Notes: a model not told the origin generated them from the letters alone. Positions 53,001 through 63,262 are shown, counted from the first letter of the stretch. The stretch: DNA of 64,000 nt from Peltaster fructicola (GCA_001592805.2 CP051139.1:682001-746000); one strand, 5' to 3'. Numbers and translations: made by a program.

Positions 53001-53516
53001 ATTGTACTTCGTCCATCCGCTCTGTCGAGCCCAGCGTCTTGGTCTTGAAGGTGGTGATGCGCGTGCGTACTTCTTTGCGAGTGAGAGATATGGCTCCGCG
53101 CTGTCCATCCCTAGTCGATAGAAATGCTCGTCCAGAGATGCACCTCGCAGCTCAGGCAGATCGAAGCCGATAGGTTGAGACTTGTCGCTAGTCTTCCCAA
53201 GCAGGTCATGTTGTGCGAGATGCTGCTTCGAGAGCTCTACGAGTTCTGGATCGACTGGTGTGGTGTCTTGGGACGAAGGAAAGAGTTGTGAGTAGACGTG
53301 AGAGGAGACTTGTTGCACTCCTATTGCATTGTGACGCGCCTGAGATGGTATCAATAGCGATCCTTGTGGGACCTTGGCCTTCCGAGTCGACGCTGTGGCA
53401 TAAGATCTCTGCGCACGCGATGCATTAAGGGGTGTTGGTGCGAGGCGAAGAAGTGAAGATTGCTGAGTGCGCTCGATGGTGCATATCGCGTAGTGTTGAC
53501 ATCTGGATCGCATCAT
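50055..53516 (-). CDS. MIP1: Mitochondrial DNA polymerase gamma
   Basis: A 1153-residue single-exon family A polymerase that replicates mitochondrial DNA. A basic, Ser/Ala-rich mitochondrial presequence (first about 45 residues, with RAQRSYATASTRKAK) leads. The 3'-5' exonuclease has ExoI Asp-x-Glu at about 188 (VLTFDTEVMW), ExoII at about 247 (MIIGHNIGYDRARV) and ExoIII at about 380 (LLDYCAADVDITHKVYKKVF). The polymerase has motif A at about 706-725 (CFVGADVDSQELWIASLVGD), motif B at about 766-790 (RNDAKVFNYGRIYGAGLTFA) and motif C at about 910 (LALTVHDEIRYLAK). Both activities look functional. The C-terminal extension after about 1030 is lysine/proline-rich and fungal-specific. Convergent with DCN1, 265 bp between stops. 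Confidence 0.96.
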   Translation of the reverse strand: MMRSRCQHYAICTIERTQQSSLLRLAPTPLNASRAQRSYATASTRKAKVPQGSLLIPSQARHNAIGVQQVSSHVYSQLFPSSQDTTPVDPELVELSKQHLAQHDLLGKTSDKSQPIGFDLPELRGASLDEHFYRLGMDSAEPYLSLAKKYARASPPSRPRRWARQSGWTKYNADGSWEAVAAPEEEVLTFDTEVMWRETSYPAMACAASATHWYAWLSPWLLGESENDCHLIPFGDSSKPRMIIGHNIGYDRARVLEEYSLQQSHNFFMDTMSLHVAVNGMCSRQRPTWVKHRKARELQDRIAAEEDNAEVSNMLESSSMDEEEELWVGRSSANSLRDVAKFHCGITIDKARREWFGELDRTGIVEKLDELLDYCAADVDITHKVYKKVFPHFLETCPHPVSFAALRHLSAEILPVNKTWESYIANAEATYTKLCSKVEERLADLAEKALAHKEEPDVWQNDPWLNQLDWSGQEIRMVKGKKKSDPPRPAARQKKPGMPKWYKDLFATDGAPLSLTVRTRIAPLLLRMAWDGHPLVWSDTFGWTFKVSNTQAAEYEHKAMTKCDMYEEENFQLKDDHAHTYFKLPHKDGSAARCTNPLAKGYLQFFDNGTLASQYEYAKEALQMNASCSYWISSRDRIMSQMVVYEQDIPQLPANKKAKDLGFIIPQVIPMGTITRRAVENTWLTASNAKANRVGSELKSMIRAPPGYCFVGADVDSQELWIASLVGDASFKLHGGNAIGFMTLEGTKAAGTDLHSRTAGILGISRNDAKVFNYGRIYGAGLTFAQSLLRQFNPTLREDDASRIASELYLKTKGQKRRSKVLRDRAFWVGGTESFVFNRLEDFAEQDKPRTPVLGAGITEALMQRFVSKGGFMTSRINWAIQSSGVDYLHLLIISMDYLCRRYNINARLALTVHDEIRYLAKDKDKYRTAMALQVANVWTRALFSQQMGIEDLPQSCAYFSAVDIDHVLRKEVDMDCVTPSHPDKISHGESVDILQLLAKGEEAFLDPKTKPRDKPTPDKYDFTPQTPVIESMNAGNSTPYLRAQISSDRKEFDAIVKSLKPTTPKPLATLKDKPQRVKRGPRKQENTISPVGQSLMAVKMQPYNATPSLMPVDWDDDNRFIRYLADKEKRGNTAVDIGLIRRMPARQAFARP

Positions 53517-55052
53517 GGAGAGCCAGAGATTGCTGTAATTACATTATGTGTAGAGTGTTTGTACAGGGAGAAGTGATGGATAGTTATGTGGTCGGTAGAG
53601 GTGTCTCAAGCGCGTCATAGCCGAACCCTTGCAGATTGTCTTCGTGTCGTGAAGCTTGGCGTCACTTTCATCTCGACTTCACTTCGTCGTCTTGAATCCC
53701 TCACTTCTCTACATCTCATCGCAATCCCTTCTATACATGCCTTGCATAGACTAATCGGTCAAATATTGACCTCAGCTGTGCTCTATTACTTGCAGACTTA
53801 TCAAGTCAATGAGAAATGTGGCTGCATCAGGTAGATGGCTACGAGAGACCTTGATCAACGTGATCTACACGAGTGCGTCTTCCGTTCAATTCTTCCTTCC
53901 ATTCTCCTCGTAGTCTGACCCGTTTGCCTTACTGTTTATCCTAAGCAGCGTCCCAGATTCAACAGAAATGTGCTGGCTGAAGTCAATGCACTCTGAGCAT
54001 GATCTGATATGCTGCAAGATGGCGTTTGTGCGCCCCTCGATACTCGAACCAGGAGCTCTCGGCGAAGAGCGCTGTTCTTCGTGTTTCTCACGCCTTATAG
54101 AAACGCACCGGTACTACCTGCGTCCACTGCAGACTGCAAAAAGCAGATGCAGCAGTTGTAGCAGAAGGTCTGCAAAAAAGGAGGGTACGAGTAGCACTCA
54201 CAGGATGCGATCCTCCGACTCAGGTTATTTGTTCTCCGTGGTGTCAGTGGTGTTGAGCCGGAGCCTATTCCACTAGCCTAACCAGCGCTACTTGGTCGTT
54301 ATGCGAAGAATCCAGCTCTGCGCTTATGAATGAGCCAATTCCTGGACGCCAGTCACTTGAACAGATCTCACACTCGGACATACTGCTGTTCCAACAGCTT
54401 CGGACTACGAGCCAAGTGTGTTGCACATCTCATGCATCATTGTGACTAGGCCAGAGCTCGACATTGACCTTTGGACGTACCACGGCTGAAGCAAAAGCAT
54501 GCTGGCAATATTGCTGCTATCAAGTCCGAGTACAGCAGTGCTGTAGTTCGAGTGGTTTCCGCCGCGTCCAGGTAGGTGATCAGCTCGTACATATGCGCTC
54601 CCAATCACCCTTTCCGCAAACAGGGCACCTTCTTAACGACATACTTGCAAGATATGCCGCCTGCAACTGTGACATGGTTGGCTAACAAGAAGTCGCCTTC
54701 CTTACTCGAAATGTGCTCAACAGAAAGGGTGGGGACGATCACTGGTCTACCCAATACTCAATGTCGTCCAAGCGTGGTCGCAGTAACCAAGAGCTTGCCG
54801 CCGAAATCTTCGTGCCAGGCTGTATCACATGAACAATCTGAATGAGGCGCTACCACAATGGATTTGACCAAGCTGCAACTGGCGAACGAGACGCAGCCGC
54901 AGCACTCTGCACCGTCAGTAAAGATACCCTCAGGCGGCGGAACGAGCTCGCTCGACTAGAACAGGCCAGGGAAGCGTTAAGTATATAGTACAAGGATCAT
55001 ACTGACATTGCATTATGAGCACATCTACACGCCATCAAGAGCATGCGTACAT
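53517..55052. other. Long gap between MIP1 and annexin
   Basis: About 1.5 kb with no gene I can support. A plus-strand frame at 53968-54276 has a Cys pair pattern (CSSCFSRLIETHRYY, then RCSSCSRRSAKKEG) that recalls the zinc-cluster-like repeats of fungal hypothetical proteins, but it has no full set of ligands. The rest shows short open frames only. Confidence 0.45.
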
Positions 55053-56333
55053 CTACAAGCCAACAAGGGCCTCCAAGAATCTTCCATAGTCGCCGCTTGT
55101 CTCTCCTCGTACTCTATGCACCAGCTCCTGCTTGTAGTAATGATGGTAAGCACCTTTCGCCTGGTGCATCCTGTTGCGGTCCCAGTGTATCATGACGATA
55201 CGACGAATGAGCATCGACTCCTTCGTACCCATGCCTTTCATAGCCTCTTCGAACAGCTCAGCATCGTGATGAGCTCGATCCTCAGCGTTGCGCAGTATGA
55301 AGAGCAAAGCTTCCTCCATGTGACCGCTGAATTCTTTCTTGATGACCTCTGCAAGCGACTTGCGATAGCGGTCGAAGTACACTTGACTGATAGCTCTAAG
55401 CTGTGCATCTGATCGTGACGAGAAGACCGAGCAGACTAAGAGGGCATCGGAGCCGACCTTGCCCTCTGTGGCGCGGTAGATCTCATTCACATCTGCCTCG
55501 ACCTGCTGATGGTTGACGGGCACGGATTCCTCTGTTCTCCTGGCTGCCATCACCATCTCAAATAAGCGTTCGGTCTTCATGCTAAGGTCGCCCTTGACGT
55601 CCTGTTCCAGCGTTCTGCCAAACATTTGACGATAATGCATCTTGATAGCGTTCATGTCTGCGTTCGAGCGGCCTAGAAGGGTGTCGTTCAATGCAGTCTC
55701 CTTGGTGCCCATGCCACGGATAGCCTCATGGATGGTAAAGCAGTCTTGCTCCAGCGGACCACGAATGACAGCCTCGAGAGCTTCCTTGAAGTAACCACCA
55801 GTCTCGGACCGGACGTCCTTCATAAGATCGCGCCTATGCCGTGCTTGGAAGGCTTGCTTGACGCCAGCAATCTGAAGTGCATCCATCGGGGCCAGAACAG
55901 CAATCAAGGCTTTCTCATCAGTACCGAACCCCTTCATTGCGCTCCGTAGTTGATCTGCTGCGGGTGTCATATCGTACTGCGCAGTCTGGCCGGGGATGTA
56001 GCCGGGACTTGGAGGCGCTGCTGGTCCTTGACTTGGTGCAGCATACGGTTGCGGAGGCTGATACTGTCCTTGGGCCGCGCCATATTGTCCTTGTGGGTGA
56101 CCATACTGACCAGGTGGGGGGCCATATTGTCCCGTAGGAGGCTGTCCGTACGGACCTGGTGGAGGGGCACCATATTGCCCAGGAGGTGGTGGTGGTGCGT
56201 GGTGACCATGGTGTGACCCGTATGGGGCCTGTGGACCTGCGCCATACGGCTGCTGAGGCGCGCCATAGCCTTGTTGTGGTGGAGGAGGCCCGCCATATTG
56301 GCCAGGAGGAGGTGGGCCGCCGTAGTAACTCAT
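55053..56333 (-). CDS. Annexin (fungal AnxC-like) with Pro/Gly/Tyr/Gln-rich head
   Basis: A 426-residue single-exon protein that binds acidic membranes in a calcium-dependent way. The frame is open 69 nt upstream but begins with TTG; the first ATG gives MSYYGGPPPPGQYGGPPPPQ. The head of about 120 residues is a Gly/Pro/Tyr/Gln repeat tract, like annexins VII and XI. Four annexin repeats follow: AMKGFGTDEKALIAVL, AIRGMGTKETALNDTLLG, a divergent third with EGKVGSDALLVCSVFSS, and AMKGMGTKESMLIRRIVMIH. The GxGT calcium-binding loops are kept in repeats 1, 2 and 4; repeat 3 has lost it (EGKVGS). The end is SGDYGRFLEALVGL. Family call is certain; function in fungi is unsettled, with links to membrane repair and secretion. 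Confidence 0.95.
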   Translation of the reverse strand: MSYYGGPPPPGQYGGPPPPQQGYGAPQQPYGAGPQAPYGSHHGHHAPPPPPGQYGAPPPGPYGQPPTGQYGPPPGQYGHPQGQYGAAQGQYQPPQPYAAPSQGPAAPPSPGYIPGQTAQYDMTPAADQLRSAMKGFGTDEKALIAVLAPMDALQIAGVKQAFQARHRRDLMKDVRSETGGYFKEALEAVIRGPLEQDCFTIHEAIRGMGTKETALNDTLLGRSNADMNAIKMHYRQMFGRTLEQDVKGDLSMKTERLFEMVMAARRTEESVPVNHQQVEADVNEIYRATEGKVGSDALLVCSVFSSRSDAQLRAISQVYFDRYRKSLAEVIKKEFSGHMEEALLFILRNAEDRAHHDAELFEEAMKGMGTKESMLIRRIVMIHWDRNRMHQAKGAYHHYYKQELVHRVRGETSGDYGRFLEALVGL

Positions 56334-57289
56334 TCTGTCTGCGCAGGACCACTGTGTCTTGATGTGAATGCGACTTGCGTATTCAAAAAGCGTGATGGTC
56401 AAAGGTCGAGTCGTGTGGAATGAAAATGAGCAAAGTACTTATCGTAGCGAGCACTTTCGACGTTCGTCACTGCCGGGCTGAGCTATTCTAAAGCTGCGCC
56501 ACAATACAGACACGACGGATACGGTAGACTTGGCACTGGGTTGTGCTGGTCGCAAATCCTTTGATCAACAGTAACTTGTGGCGATGAAATGGAGTAGAAC
56601 GTGTGAGCAGCCGATCAGGAAGGCTGAGCATGTCTTGGCGGGCGTCGAAGGATGACTCTCTTGATCATCATGCGGACTAGCGCAGCACAACGGCACACAT
56701 GGAAGCTCACCTTCAGGCTCTTCCCTGTACCTCGACACTCGACATTCTGCCGTCCATGAGCTGCAAGACGAGCATCGGGACAAAGACCACCTAGTCCCAA
56801 CATCAACAATCATCATATTGATGTCAAATCCTAAATGCCGCAAGCTATCCGGACCTTCCAACGACTGGCTGACATCATATCGCAGTGCCGTTGCAAGATC
56901 GGCGTGGCGCCTGATGGAATGACGAAAGACGACTATTGGTCGAATAGTCATGCAAGCCTTCTTCCTGAGCATCAGCTTTGCTGCATGACTGCCTGTGCCT
57001 TCGAGCTGCGACACACTCTTTGGAGTATTATACAGATCCCGAGTACACCCATTCCGCCTTGAAGGCTGTCGAGGTTGGTACGACGTTCGCTTATGAAGAC
57101 GTGCAGCTCCAGCCTGCTCTGAACATATATCTGTACTTCTGACCCTCACAAACCTTCGCGGATCGCATTATCCACTATCGATCAAGTCGCGTGCTTCCGC
57201 CGGAGGTCATCAGGCTTGGAAGAGAATCATCAGGCTCTGTCGTAGGCTTATAAATACTCAAACTGCGTCAAGGAGCATACTTAACAATC
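56334..57289. other. Divergent gap, annexin / His-rich gene
   Basis: About 950 bp. No gene is supported. Short frames at 56835-57149 read like eroded coding sequence (for example LKAVEVGTTFAYEDVQLQ at about 57060-57113), but I cannot name a family. Confidence 0.45.
57249..57254 (+). promoter_or_regulatory. TATA box of the His-rich gene
   Basis: TATAAA with 35 bp to the ATG at 57290, close for a fungal promoter, which implies a short leader. Confidence 0.5.
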
Positions 57290-57979
57290 ATGGCTTCACC
57301 CAACGTCCAGTATCAGCAACAAAGCTATTTCCCGCCGCAAATGCCTGAGAACAGAAGACGAAGCTCATCGTACACAGACAGATACAGGCCAGCAAGCTAC
57401 AGCAACCCACCATCATACCAACCAGACCCAGCTTTACTTGGACCTCATCAGTATCCCTTGCCACCATCTCCTATGCCAGGACAGCAGCCACCGTATCCTG
57501 TCGACAACAACATGCCTAATCCCGGGCTGCCGGTACAGACCGTGGCACAGCATCAGCTCGGTCAAGAGATGGGCCTCAGACGACCCTCAGTGATCATGTA
57601 TCCTGATGGGTTGACACGGCAGAGCTACGATGGTTCCCACAGCCGTAGGCCATCACACGATAGCCGTTACTCACATCGCTCCGAAAGGTCACATCATTCA
57701 CACCACTCGCACCACTCCAGAAGGCATCACCACGATGACGAGGAGGATGAAGACGAGGATGAGTACGATGATGATCGGAGGCATAGGCATCGCAGTCGTA
57801 GCCGGAGCTACAGCCACCACCATCATCATCATCACAACAAGGACGAGCTGGACGAGCTGGATGCATACAGGCAACGAGTGAAGGAGCGGGGAGATAATGT
57901 CAGTCGATCTTGGGGAGGATCACTGTTGTCTGTGTTCGCTCCGCTGAAATATCTGCTTGAGCCACGGGATAAGTATTGA
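57290..57979 (+). CDS. His-rich, acidic low-complexity protein of unknown function
   Basis: A 229-residue single-exon product. The first 110 residues are Pro/Gln/Tyr/Ser-rich (SYFPPQMPENRRRSSSYTDR). Then comes SHRSERSHHSHHSHHSRRHH, an acidic run DDEEDEDEDEYDDD, an RS-like stretch HRHRSRSRSYS with seven consecutive His, and an ordered-looking end (LDAYRQRVKERGDN; WGGSLLSVFAPLKYLLEPR). The C-terminal block may be the only folded part. Clustered His next to Asp/Glu could bind metal, or it may be a stress-type disordered protein. No family recognised. TATA box 35 bp upstream. Confidence 0.72.
   Translation: MASPNVQYQQQSYFPPQMPENRRRSSSYTDRYRPASYSNPPSYQPDPALLGPHQYPLPPSPMPGQQPPYPVDNNMPNPGLPVQTVAQHQLGQEMGLRRPSVIMYPDGLTRQSYDGSHSRRPSHDSRYSHRSERSHHSHHSHHSRRHHHDDEEDEDEDEYDDDRRHRHRSRSRSYSHHHHHHHNKDELDELDAYRQRVKERGDNVSRSWGGSLLSVFAPLKYLLEPRDKY
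57815..57835 (+). repeat. Seven-His codon run
   Basis: CAC/CAT triplets encoding seven consecutive His in the His-rich protein. A His/Ser repeat precedes it at about 57686-57735. Confidence 0.75.
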
Positions 57980-58120
57980 GCACACGAATCATCACGGCTT
58001 ATGAATAACGACAATATACCACGTAGCATAGAATATTGATTGGGTATCATTAACGAAGGTATGAACATTCGTCGAGCGTGTGTTCACCATATCGAAAGTG
58101 TCTGCTCGTCCGCATGTTGC

Positions 58121-59907
58121 TCATGCCCGCACAGAGTCTTGAGGTCTGTACCTCTCCTGCCATTCCCGAATACCTTTCGTGAGCTGTTCTGCAAGCTCCA
58201 TAGCACTTGTACCATCAGCAGGCGATATGCCAGCTGTAGGACTGCCGTCACCACCACCTCTTAAGCCATCGTCAGCATGATCAAGCTGCGACTTCTGGAT
58301 GTATGCCATCATCCCTTCTAGGTTGCGAGCCATGTTCGGTATGGTCGCCTCCATGGGCTCAGAAGTGATATGTCTGAATGCGTGACCATTGAGCTTCTTG
58401 CCCTTGGCCCATCTTCCTTTTCCAACATTGCCATTGACAGGACCTTCCTGTGCTGACGGTGTGCCAGATGGGACGGCCATGTCGCTGTGAGGTGCTTGCT
58501 CATCTCCACTGCTTGTGCCGCCGCTCGTCAGCAGACGCTTGCGATTGTGTGGTGAAGACGCTGCCGCATGCTCAACGCGGTTTTTGGTGTACTGGTTGTT
58601 CCCTAGCTTCTTGACTTTCTTGCCTGGAGCTCGTCGTTGTGGGAAGGTCTTCTCTGGTGCAGCAAAGCTCGAAGGGCTGTTCGGTTGAGACGACGCGGGT
58701 GGAGATTGTGAGCCACTGCGTGTTGGGTTGTTTGCATCCTCAGGATCATCTGCTACTGTTAGATTGGGTTCCTAAGCATGATAGACGATACCACATACCA
58801 TCACCACGCCGCCGTCCTGCACGTTCTTGTCGTCTACCGGCAGCTTCGGCTCTAGCTTTCTCGCGTTCTTTATCTTTCTCTCGCTGTTCTGCTTGTCTAG
58901 CAACCTGCGCGGCCTCTGCTCGAGCTTTCTTGACTCTGCTTGTGGTGGAATCACCATACTCATCCTCGGACTCGTCTTCAAGAGTCGCGGCTCGATTGAT
59001 CGAAGGTAAGGTCTCTGACGCTCTTCGCTGTCTCTTGTTCTCCTGCTTCAAGCTGTGGCAATCGTCAGCATATATCGCGAGTCTGCGTACAATGACATAC
59101 TCGTCACTCGATTCTTCTCTGCTTCTCTTCCCGCTTCGCTTCCCACCTTGAGCTTCGCGGGCGCTCTCTTCAATGGCTCGCTGTATCTGTTCCGCCTCTT
59201 CATCGTGTTCTCTGCTCCTGATCGTGCCTCGTCGCTTGCCGGTAAGTGGGTCAGCACTTGCTCGCGATGCGGTATCTGCTCGTTCTCGCTTGACCTTATC
59301 GTCGCTGCCCTTGCTCATACTAGTCTTGCGCTGTGTGAACTTTGATGTGATAGGGAGATAGAGCGAGTATCGTTGTCTGTAGAATGGTCAGCAGCTGGTC
59401 GAGGTCCATCAGATCAACTTACCCGTTAGTGTCTGTGTGCACTTCATGCTGCTTCGGACGGCACAGCTCACAGTAATACTTGTCAGGACTCTGGCTTTCG
59501 TCTACAATGCCGACACAGCCTCCATGCTGCCAGACGCTGCACCCGTCACACTGGATGAACAAACCGCCTGCATCTTCGGATTGTGCTTCGGTCGAGCTGA
59601 AGGCTTCGCTCAATGGCAGCCCTGGATACTCCTGCTGTCCACAAAGACAGCGTGTGACCTCCTCTTCATCTTCGACAGCATCCTCATCCACCTCCTGCTT
59701 CTGAACGTCTGTGTCAACAAGTGGATGCGCACGCTTGCTACGACGAGGCGGTTCGCTCAGCTCTTCGCTTGATAGGGAGTGTGGAGTCACGGATTTCTGC
59801 TGGTTGTTCGGCGCGCTGGCGTTGCGGTCTTGTCGGTTCGAGGAGGTGGAGGAGGTGACGGAGGCTGGTGGTGCAGCTCTGGCAGAGCGTCGCACCGGTG
59901 ATGGCAT
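58121..59907 (-). CDS. CTI6: PHD-finger chromatin protein, Cti6-like
   Basis: A 549-residue product in four exons: 59423-59907, 59101-59376, 58799-59052, 58121-58755. Introns are 46, 48 and 43 nt, all GT-AG, with GTAAGT or GTATGT donors; the 48-nt one carries no stop and keeps frame, so read-through would insert 16 residues. The N-terminus is Ser-rich and basic. The PHD finger is RCLCGQQEYPGLPLSEAF, then GGLFIQCDGCSVWQHGGCVG, then DKYYCELCRPKQHEV, with the Cys4-His-Cys3 ligands and the aromatic Trp of an H3K4me3 reader. Cti6 links the Rpd3 deacetylase complex to Tup1/Ssn6. An Arg/Glu/Ala coiled-coil-like middle (about 160-300) and a conserved end (AFRHITSEPMEATIPNMARN; LTKGIREWQERY) follow. 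Confidence 0.9.
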
Positions 59908-60929
59908 ATTGCTGGTTGGTGATACAGAGAGTGCTGGGGGCGTGAGGGGCGCGATGAGTCGTCTGGGCGTACTTCAAACGTGCTCAGATGGGTCGATTGT
60001 CGTCTGTTGCTGCAGAGCACTTGCGAAGAGGTTAGAGCTCGCGATGACGAATACTGGATGTGATTTCGAGTCCAGTCAGAGCATTACAGCGGTTCTGTGT
60101 ACGCTGCGTAACAGATAATAGAAGACCCCAGCATTGCGATAAGGGTAGAGACGTGGACAGGAAGAAAATGGTAGATGGAGACCTCAAGATGAGAGTAGCA
60201 TTGTGGAATTCTGCCGCACTGGTCATTTGCCGTGCCCGCATACCATTTCACGTCGGACGATTGGCTGGTCTCACGCGCTGTCGATCTTTCACGCGTTCTG
60301 CTCAGCGCGAAGCATCTCTTCGTCTCACAAGAGATGATGGTAGTAATGGATACTACCTACACCATTAGGAACGCCAAGGGTTACAATGATGCTTGTGATC
60401 CGAGCTACAGAAACAAACCACTTCTCCAGTACTCGCTCAGCTTCGTGCTGAGTGCTGGTGTCGTCATAACATGTCCGCAACTTCATCACCACCAGACTAC
60501 ACCACTAGATTGCTAGGTTTCGCCATCGAGCATGAAGATACCTTGGCACCGAAGTTCTTGTTCCAAGATCTTCGCCAATAGTCCAGTCGACAGAATGGCA
60601 GACATATCACTGCGAGCAGATTGTGGCTTGACCCTGCGTGAAAGCTCATCCTAGCTTACTGCCACGAGGGTCCTGGGGCCCATAAAATGTGTCGAGCTCC
60701 GGTGATGAGCGAACCATGTTCTGCCTGGCACTAGAGGGTCTGCCTTGAATGACGAGACAGGTACATTGCTGCCACTGCGATGAGAGCCGCCGGGGCAAAA
60801 TGCGCGAGCTGAATGTAAGAAGAGACCTCGAGTATCTGGTGGTATCACGTGAGGTGAGTACTTGGCACGATGATGGCAATGAGCGATGAAGCTCTCGATC
60901 AACATAACAGGGAGGTCTTCGTACAGCCG
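59908..60929. other. Gap between the PHD gene and the repeat block
   Basis: Promoter side of the PHD gene, then about 900 bp with no recognisable gene. Confidence 0.5.
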
Positions 60930-61310
60930 CTCCTTGATACAACGGTAGGTTTGCTTTAAGGGTCTTCCTATCGCTACAATTAATGAGTCGACCATAGAGC
61001 GCTTCCTCGCTTCTGTCCAAGGGCTTCCCTGTCACTCCAGAGAGGACATCGTTGAAGAGCCATATCGCTGTATCAAGGAGCTAATGTATCGAAACGCGAT
61101 ATGGCGTTCGTTAGAGCCTCGATCATAGCTCCCTTTCTATCAGCCTACCAAGGATCTCGTCGCGTACTCCTATTGCCAGAGCAGGAACATTGATGTATCG
61201 AACGGCAGAATGGCGACCTTGAAGCATCGCTCGAAGGTCTTTCCTGTTCAGTCTGCCAAGAATGTCATTGCAGACTCCTATAGCCGTATTGAGTATCGAT
61301 CATAGCTGTA
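60930..61310 (-). repeat. Degenerate tandem repeat, units of about 110 bp
   Basis: At least two clear units, 61085-61194 and 61195-61305, each opening GTATCGAA.CG and running through AATGGCG-like, CTTTC/CTTTCC-like and ACTCCTAT(A/T)GC segments. A third, more diverged unit is at about 60970-61084 (AAGGGCTTCCCTGT against AAGGTCTTTCCTGT). By eye identity is about 60%. Read on the minus strand the units give similar peptides: VCNDILGRLNRKDLRAML and VRDEILGRLIERELAM. The pieces are broken by stops, so this looks like an eroded repeat-protein gene fragment. Family unknown. Confidence 0.55.
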
Positions 61311-61401
61311 CCAAAGACCCGTGCGATCTGAAAGGTGCCGTCGAATGCAGCTGTTTTCCAGATACTTGCAGCTATGCCTAGATGCGAGACCCAGTGCACC
61401 T

Positions 61402-62926
61402 CTAGTCGAGGTTGACAGAGAACTTCTCTCGAACTCTACCTCCATAGTAGTAGAAGATAAGAGGCGCTGGTGCCAGCAACACAGACACAAATCCGAAGAT
61501 CGATATCGACCAGCCATAGCCAATGCTCTTGATGAGACCGGGTACGAGCAGTGGTACAACTCCACCAATTAGACTTCTGAATGCAGCTCCAGCAGCGATT
61601 GCCGAGGCCGCATACTTCTCGAAACTATCGATGTAATAATTCTGGCTGGTATTGAGAATCATGACCATTCCCACGCCGAAGAAGAACGTGCTGATGATCG
61701 AAACATACCAGGGTGTGTTGTACTCGACGGCCCAGGCGAACCAGAACAGACTGATTGGTATGAAGACCGCACCAATGTTGGCAAGAGGTAGACGGAACTC
61801 CGGCTTGCTCTTCTCGTTGTTCCTCTTGGTGAGTGCGTTGAAGACTGTATCGATGCGTGGAACCAAGAACCACACTGCAACGAGATTGCCAAGACCAGGT
61901 CCTAGGTACATGAGACCGACCTGTTCTGTGTTGAAGCCGTATTGGCCCTTGTAGATGTCTTCGAAGTTGGTGTACAAGCTGTAGGTCGTGCTAAAGAGCA
62001 GGGCCTGGTATAAACTCATGGTGAGCACGATCGGTTGTGTAAGGATGCGGAATGGTCTCGAAAGTGATTTGAGGAGCTTCCTGTTCAGGGACTCGTCCGA
62101 CTGACCCTCGATGGAGTACTTGTTGGGAGCATCTTGTTCTTGCTCGAGGCGTGCTTTGCGCTGCTGTAGGATGATCGGAGCATAGGTTTCCTTCAGGAAC
62201 AAGAATCCTGCGATTGTGTTGAGCATACAGACGATGGTAAGAACCCAAAAGATCCAGCGCCAGCCGAGACGCTTGACGATAACGCCTCCAGCCAGTGGAC
62301 CTACTTTAAGTCAGCGAGAGTCGGTCAGCTTCATAAAGAGACATACCAATGGTTGGACCAAGCAAGGGCCCAAGTAAGTACCAACCAAAGATGCTTGCTC
62401 TCTCACTTGGCATGAACATATCGCTGATCGTGCCACCGCCGTTTGCTATGCCCACAGCTCCGAAGAAGCCACTCAGTGTCCGCATTGCGATCAGGGTTTC
62501 GATATTGGGGCTCAGAGCGCTTGGTATCTGCAGCAGAGAGAAGATTGTGAAGCAAATGATGTACAGCCGTCGTCGTCCGAACGTTTCTGACAGTGGTGCT
62601 AGAAACAATGGACCCAATCCGAGCATAATTACGAAACCTGTCGTGCAACCGATGACAGTGGTGTCATCGGTGTTCAGCCCTTTGGCGATGTCTCCAATAC
62701 CGGGTGTGAACATCGATGAAGCCAGAGGTGACAGCACTGACATTAGAGCAATGACTGCTGTGTTCACCAGCTTCCTAGATCGTGGCCAGTGTCGAGGGTT
62801 CTCTGGGTCGTCATCGTTCATCTTCAGCACCTCCCGGCTGTCTCCGCCTTCGCCGCCATCGACAAGATGTCTGTCCTGCAGCAGAGGTGCTCGCTCATCG
62901 TCCTGACTGATATCTTTGGCCGGCAT
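61402..62926 (-). CDS. MFS transporter, DHA1 drug/polyamine-type
   Basis: A 492-residue, 12-helix transporter in two exons, 62347-62926 and 61402-62300, intron 62301-62346 (GTATGT...AGTAG). The start is ADISQDD-like (MPAKDISQDDERAPLL), then the family entry motif DPENPRHWPRSRKLVNTAVI. Motif A is LSETFGRRRLYIICF; the motif C-like segment is FGWYLLGPLLGPTIG, joined by the splice to GPLAGGVIVKRLGWRWIFWV. The C-half has KPEFRLPLANIGAVFIPISL, VGMVMILNTSQNYYIDSF and AASAIAAGAAFRSLIGGVVP. It resembles fungal Tpo/Flr-type efflux pumps. The neighbour on the right, same strand, is an acyl-CoA-synthetase-like gene, which hints at a metabolite cluster beyond the window. Substrate unknown. Confidence 0.93.
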
Positions 62927-63262
62927 CTTGTCCCGTCAGTTGTAGCACTCCTAAGTAAGGAATTGACACTGTCGTTGATGACAAGAGAAGCTCAGCCAAG
63001 ATACCAAGTTTATGCAGCTATGGCTGCTTACTTACCGCTTCGCACCGCAAGTGCGCTGTGATGATACGCGGCCTCAGGTAACCAATGATGCGCTACATCT
63101 ATCAGATCTGAAAAGACGCGTGAAATCGATCGCCTAGAAACGATGAGGTCACTCTCTAGCAGAGCCTCAGGCTAGCCGCTTTTAGTCATAAAGGTCATTG
63201 CTCATGTCGGGTTGCTATCTTTCAAAAGGACGTGAAAAGTCTAGCTTCACTCCGTGTCAAAC
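62927..63262. other. Intergenic, transporter promoter
   Basis: 336 bp between the AMP-ligase stop and the MFS start, both on the minus strand. Nothing else is seen. Confidence 0.5.

Noticed and set aside
54030-54110. Possible tRNA because of a GGTTCGAGTAT-like T-loop on the minus strand
   Set aside because: Flanking arms do not pair and no cloverleaf can be drawn.
56334-56402. 23-codon extension of the annexin
   Set aside because: It begins with TTG. MSYYGGPPPP is the family-typical start.
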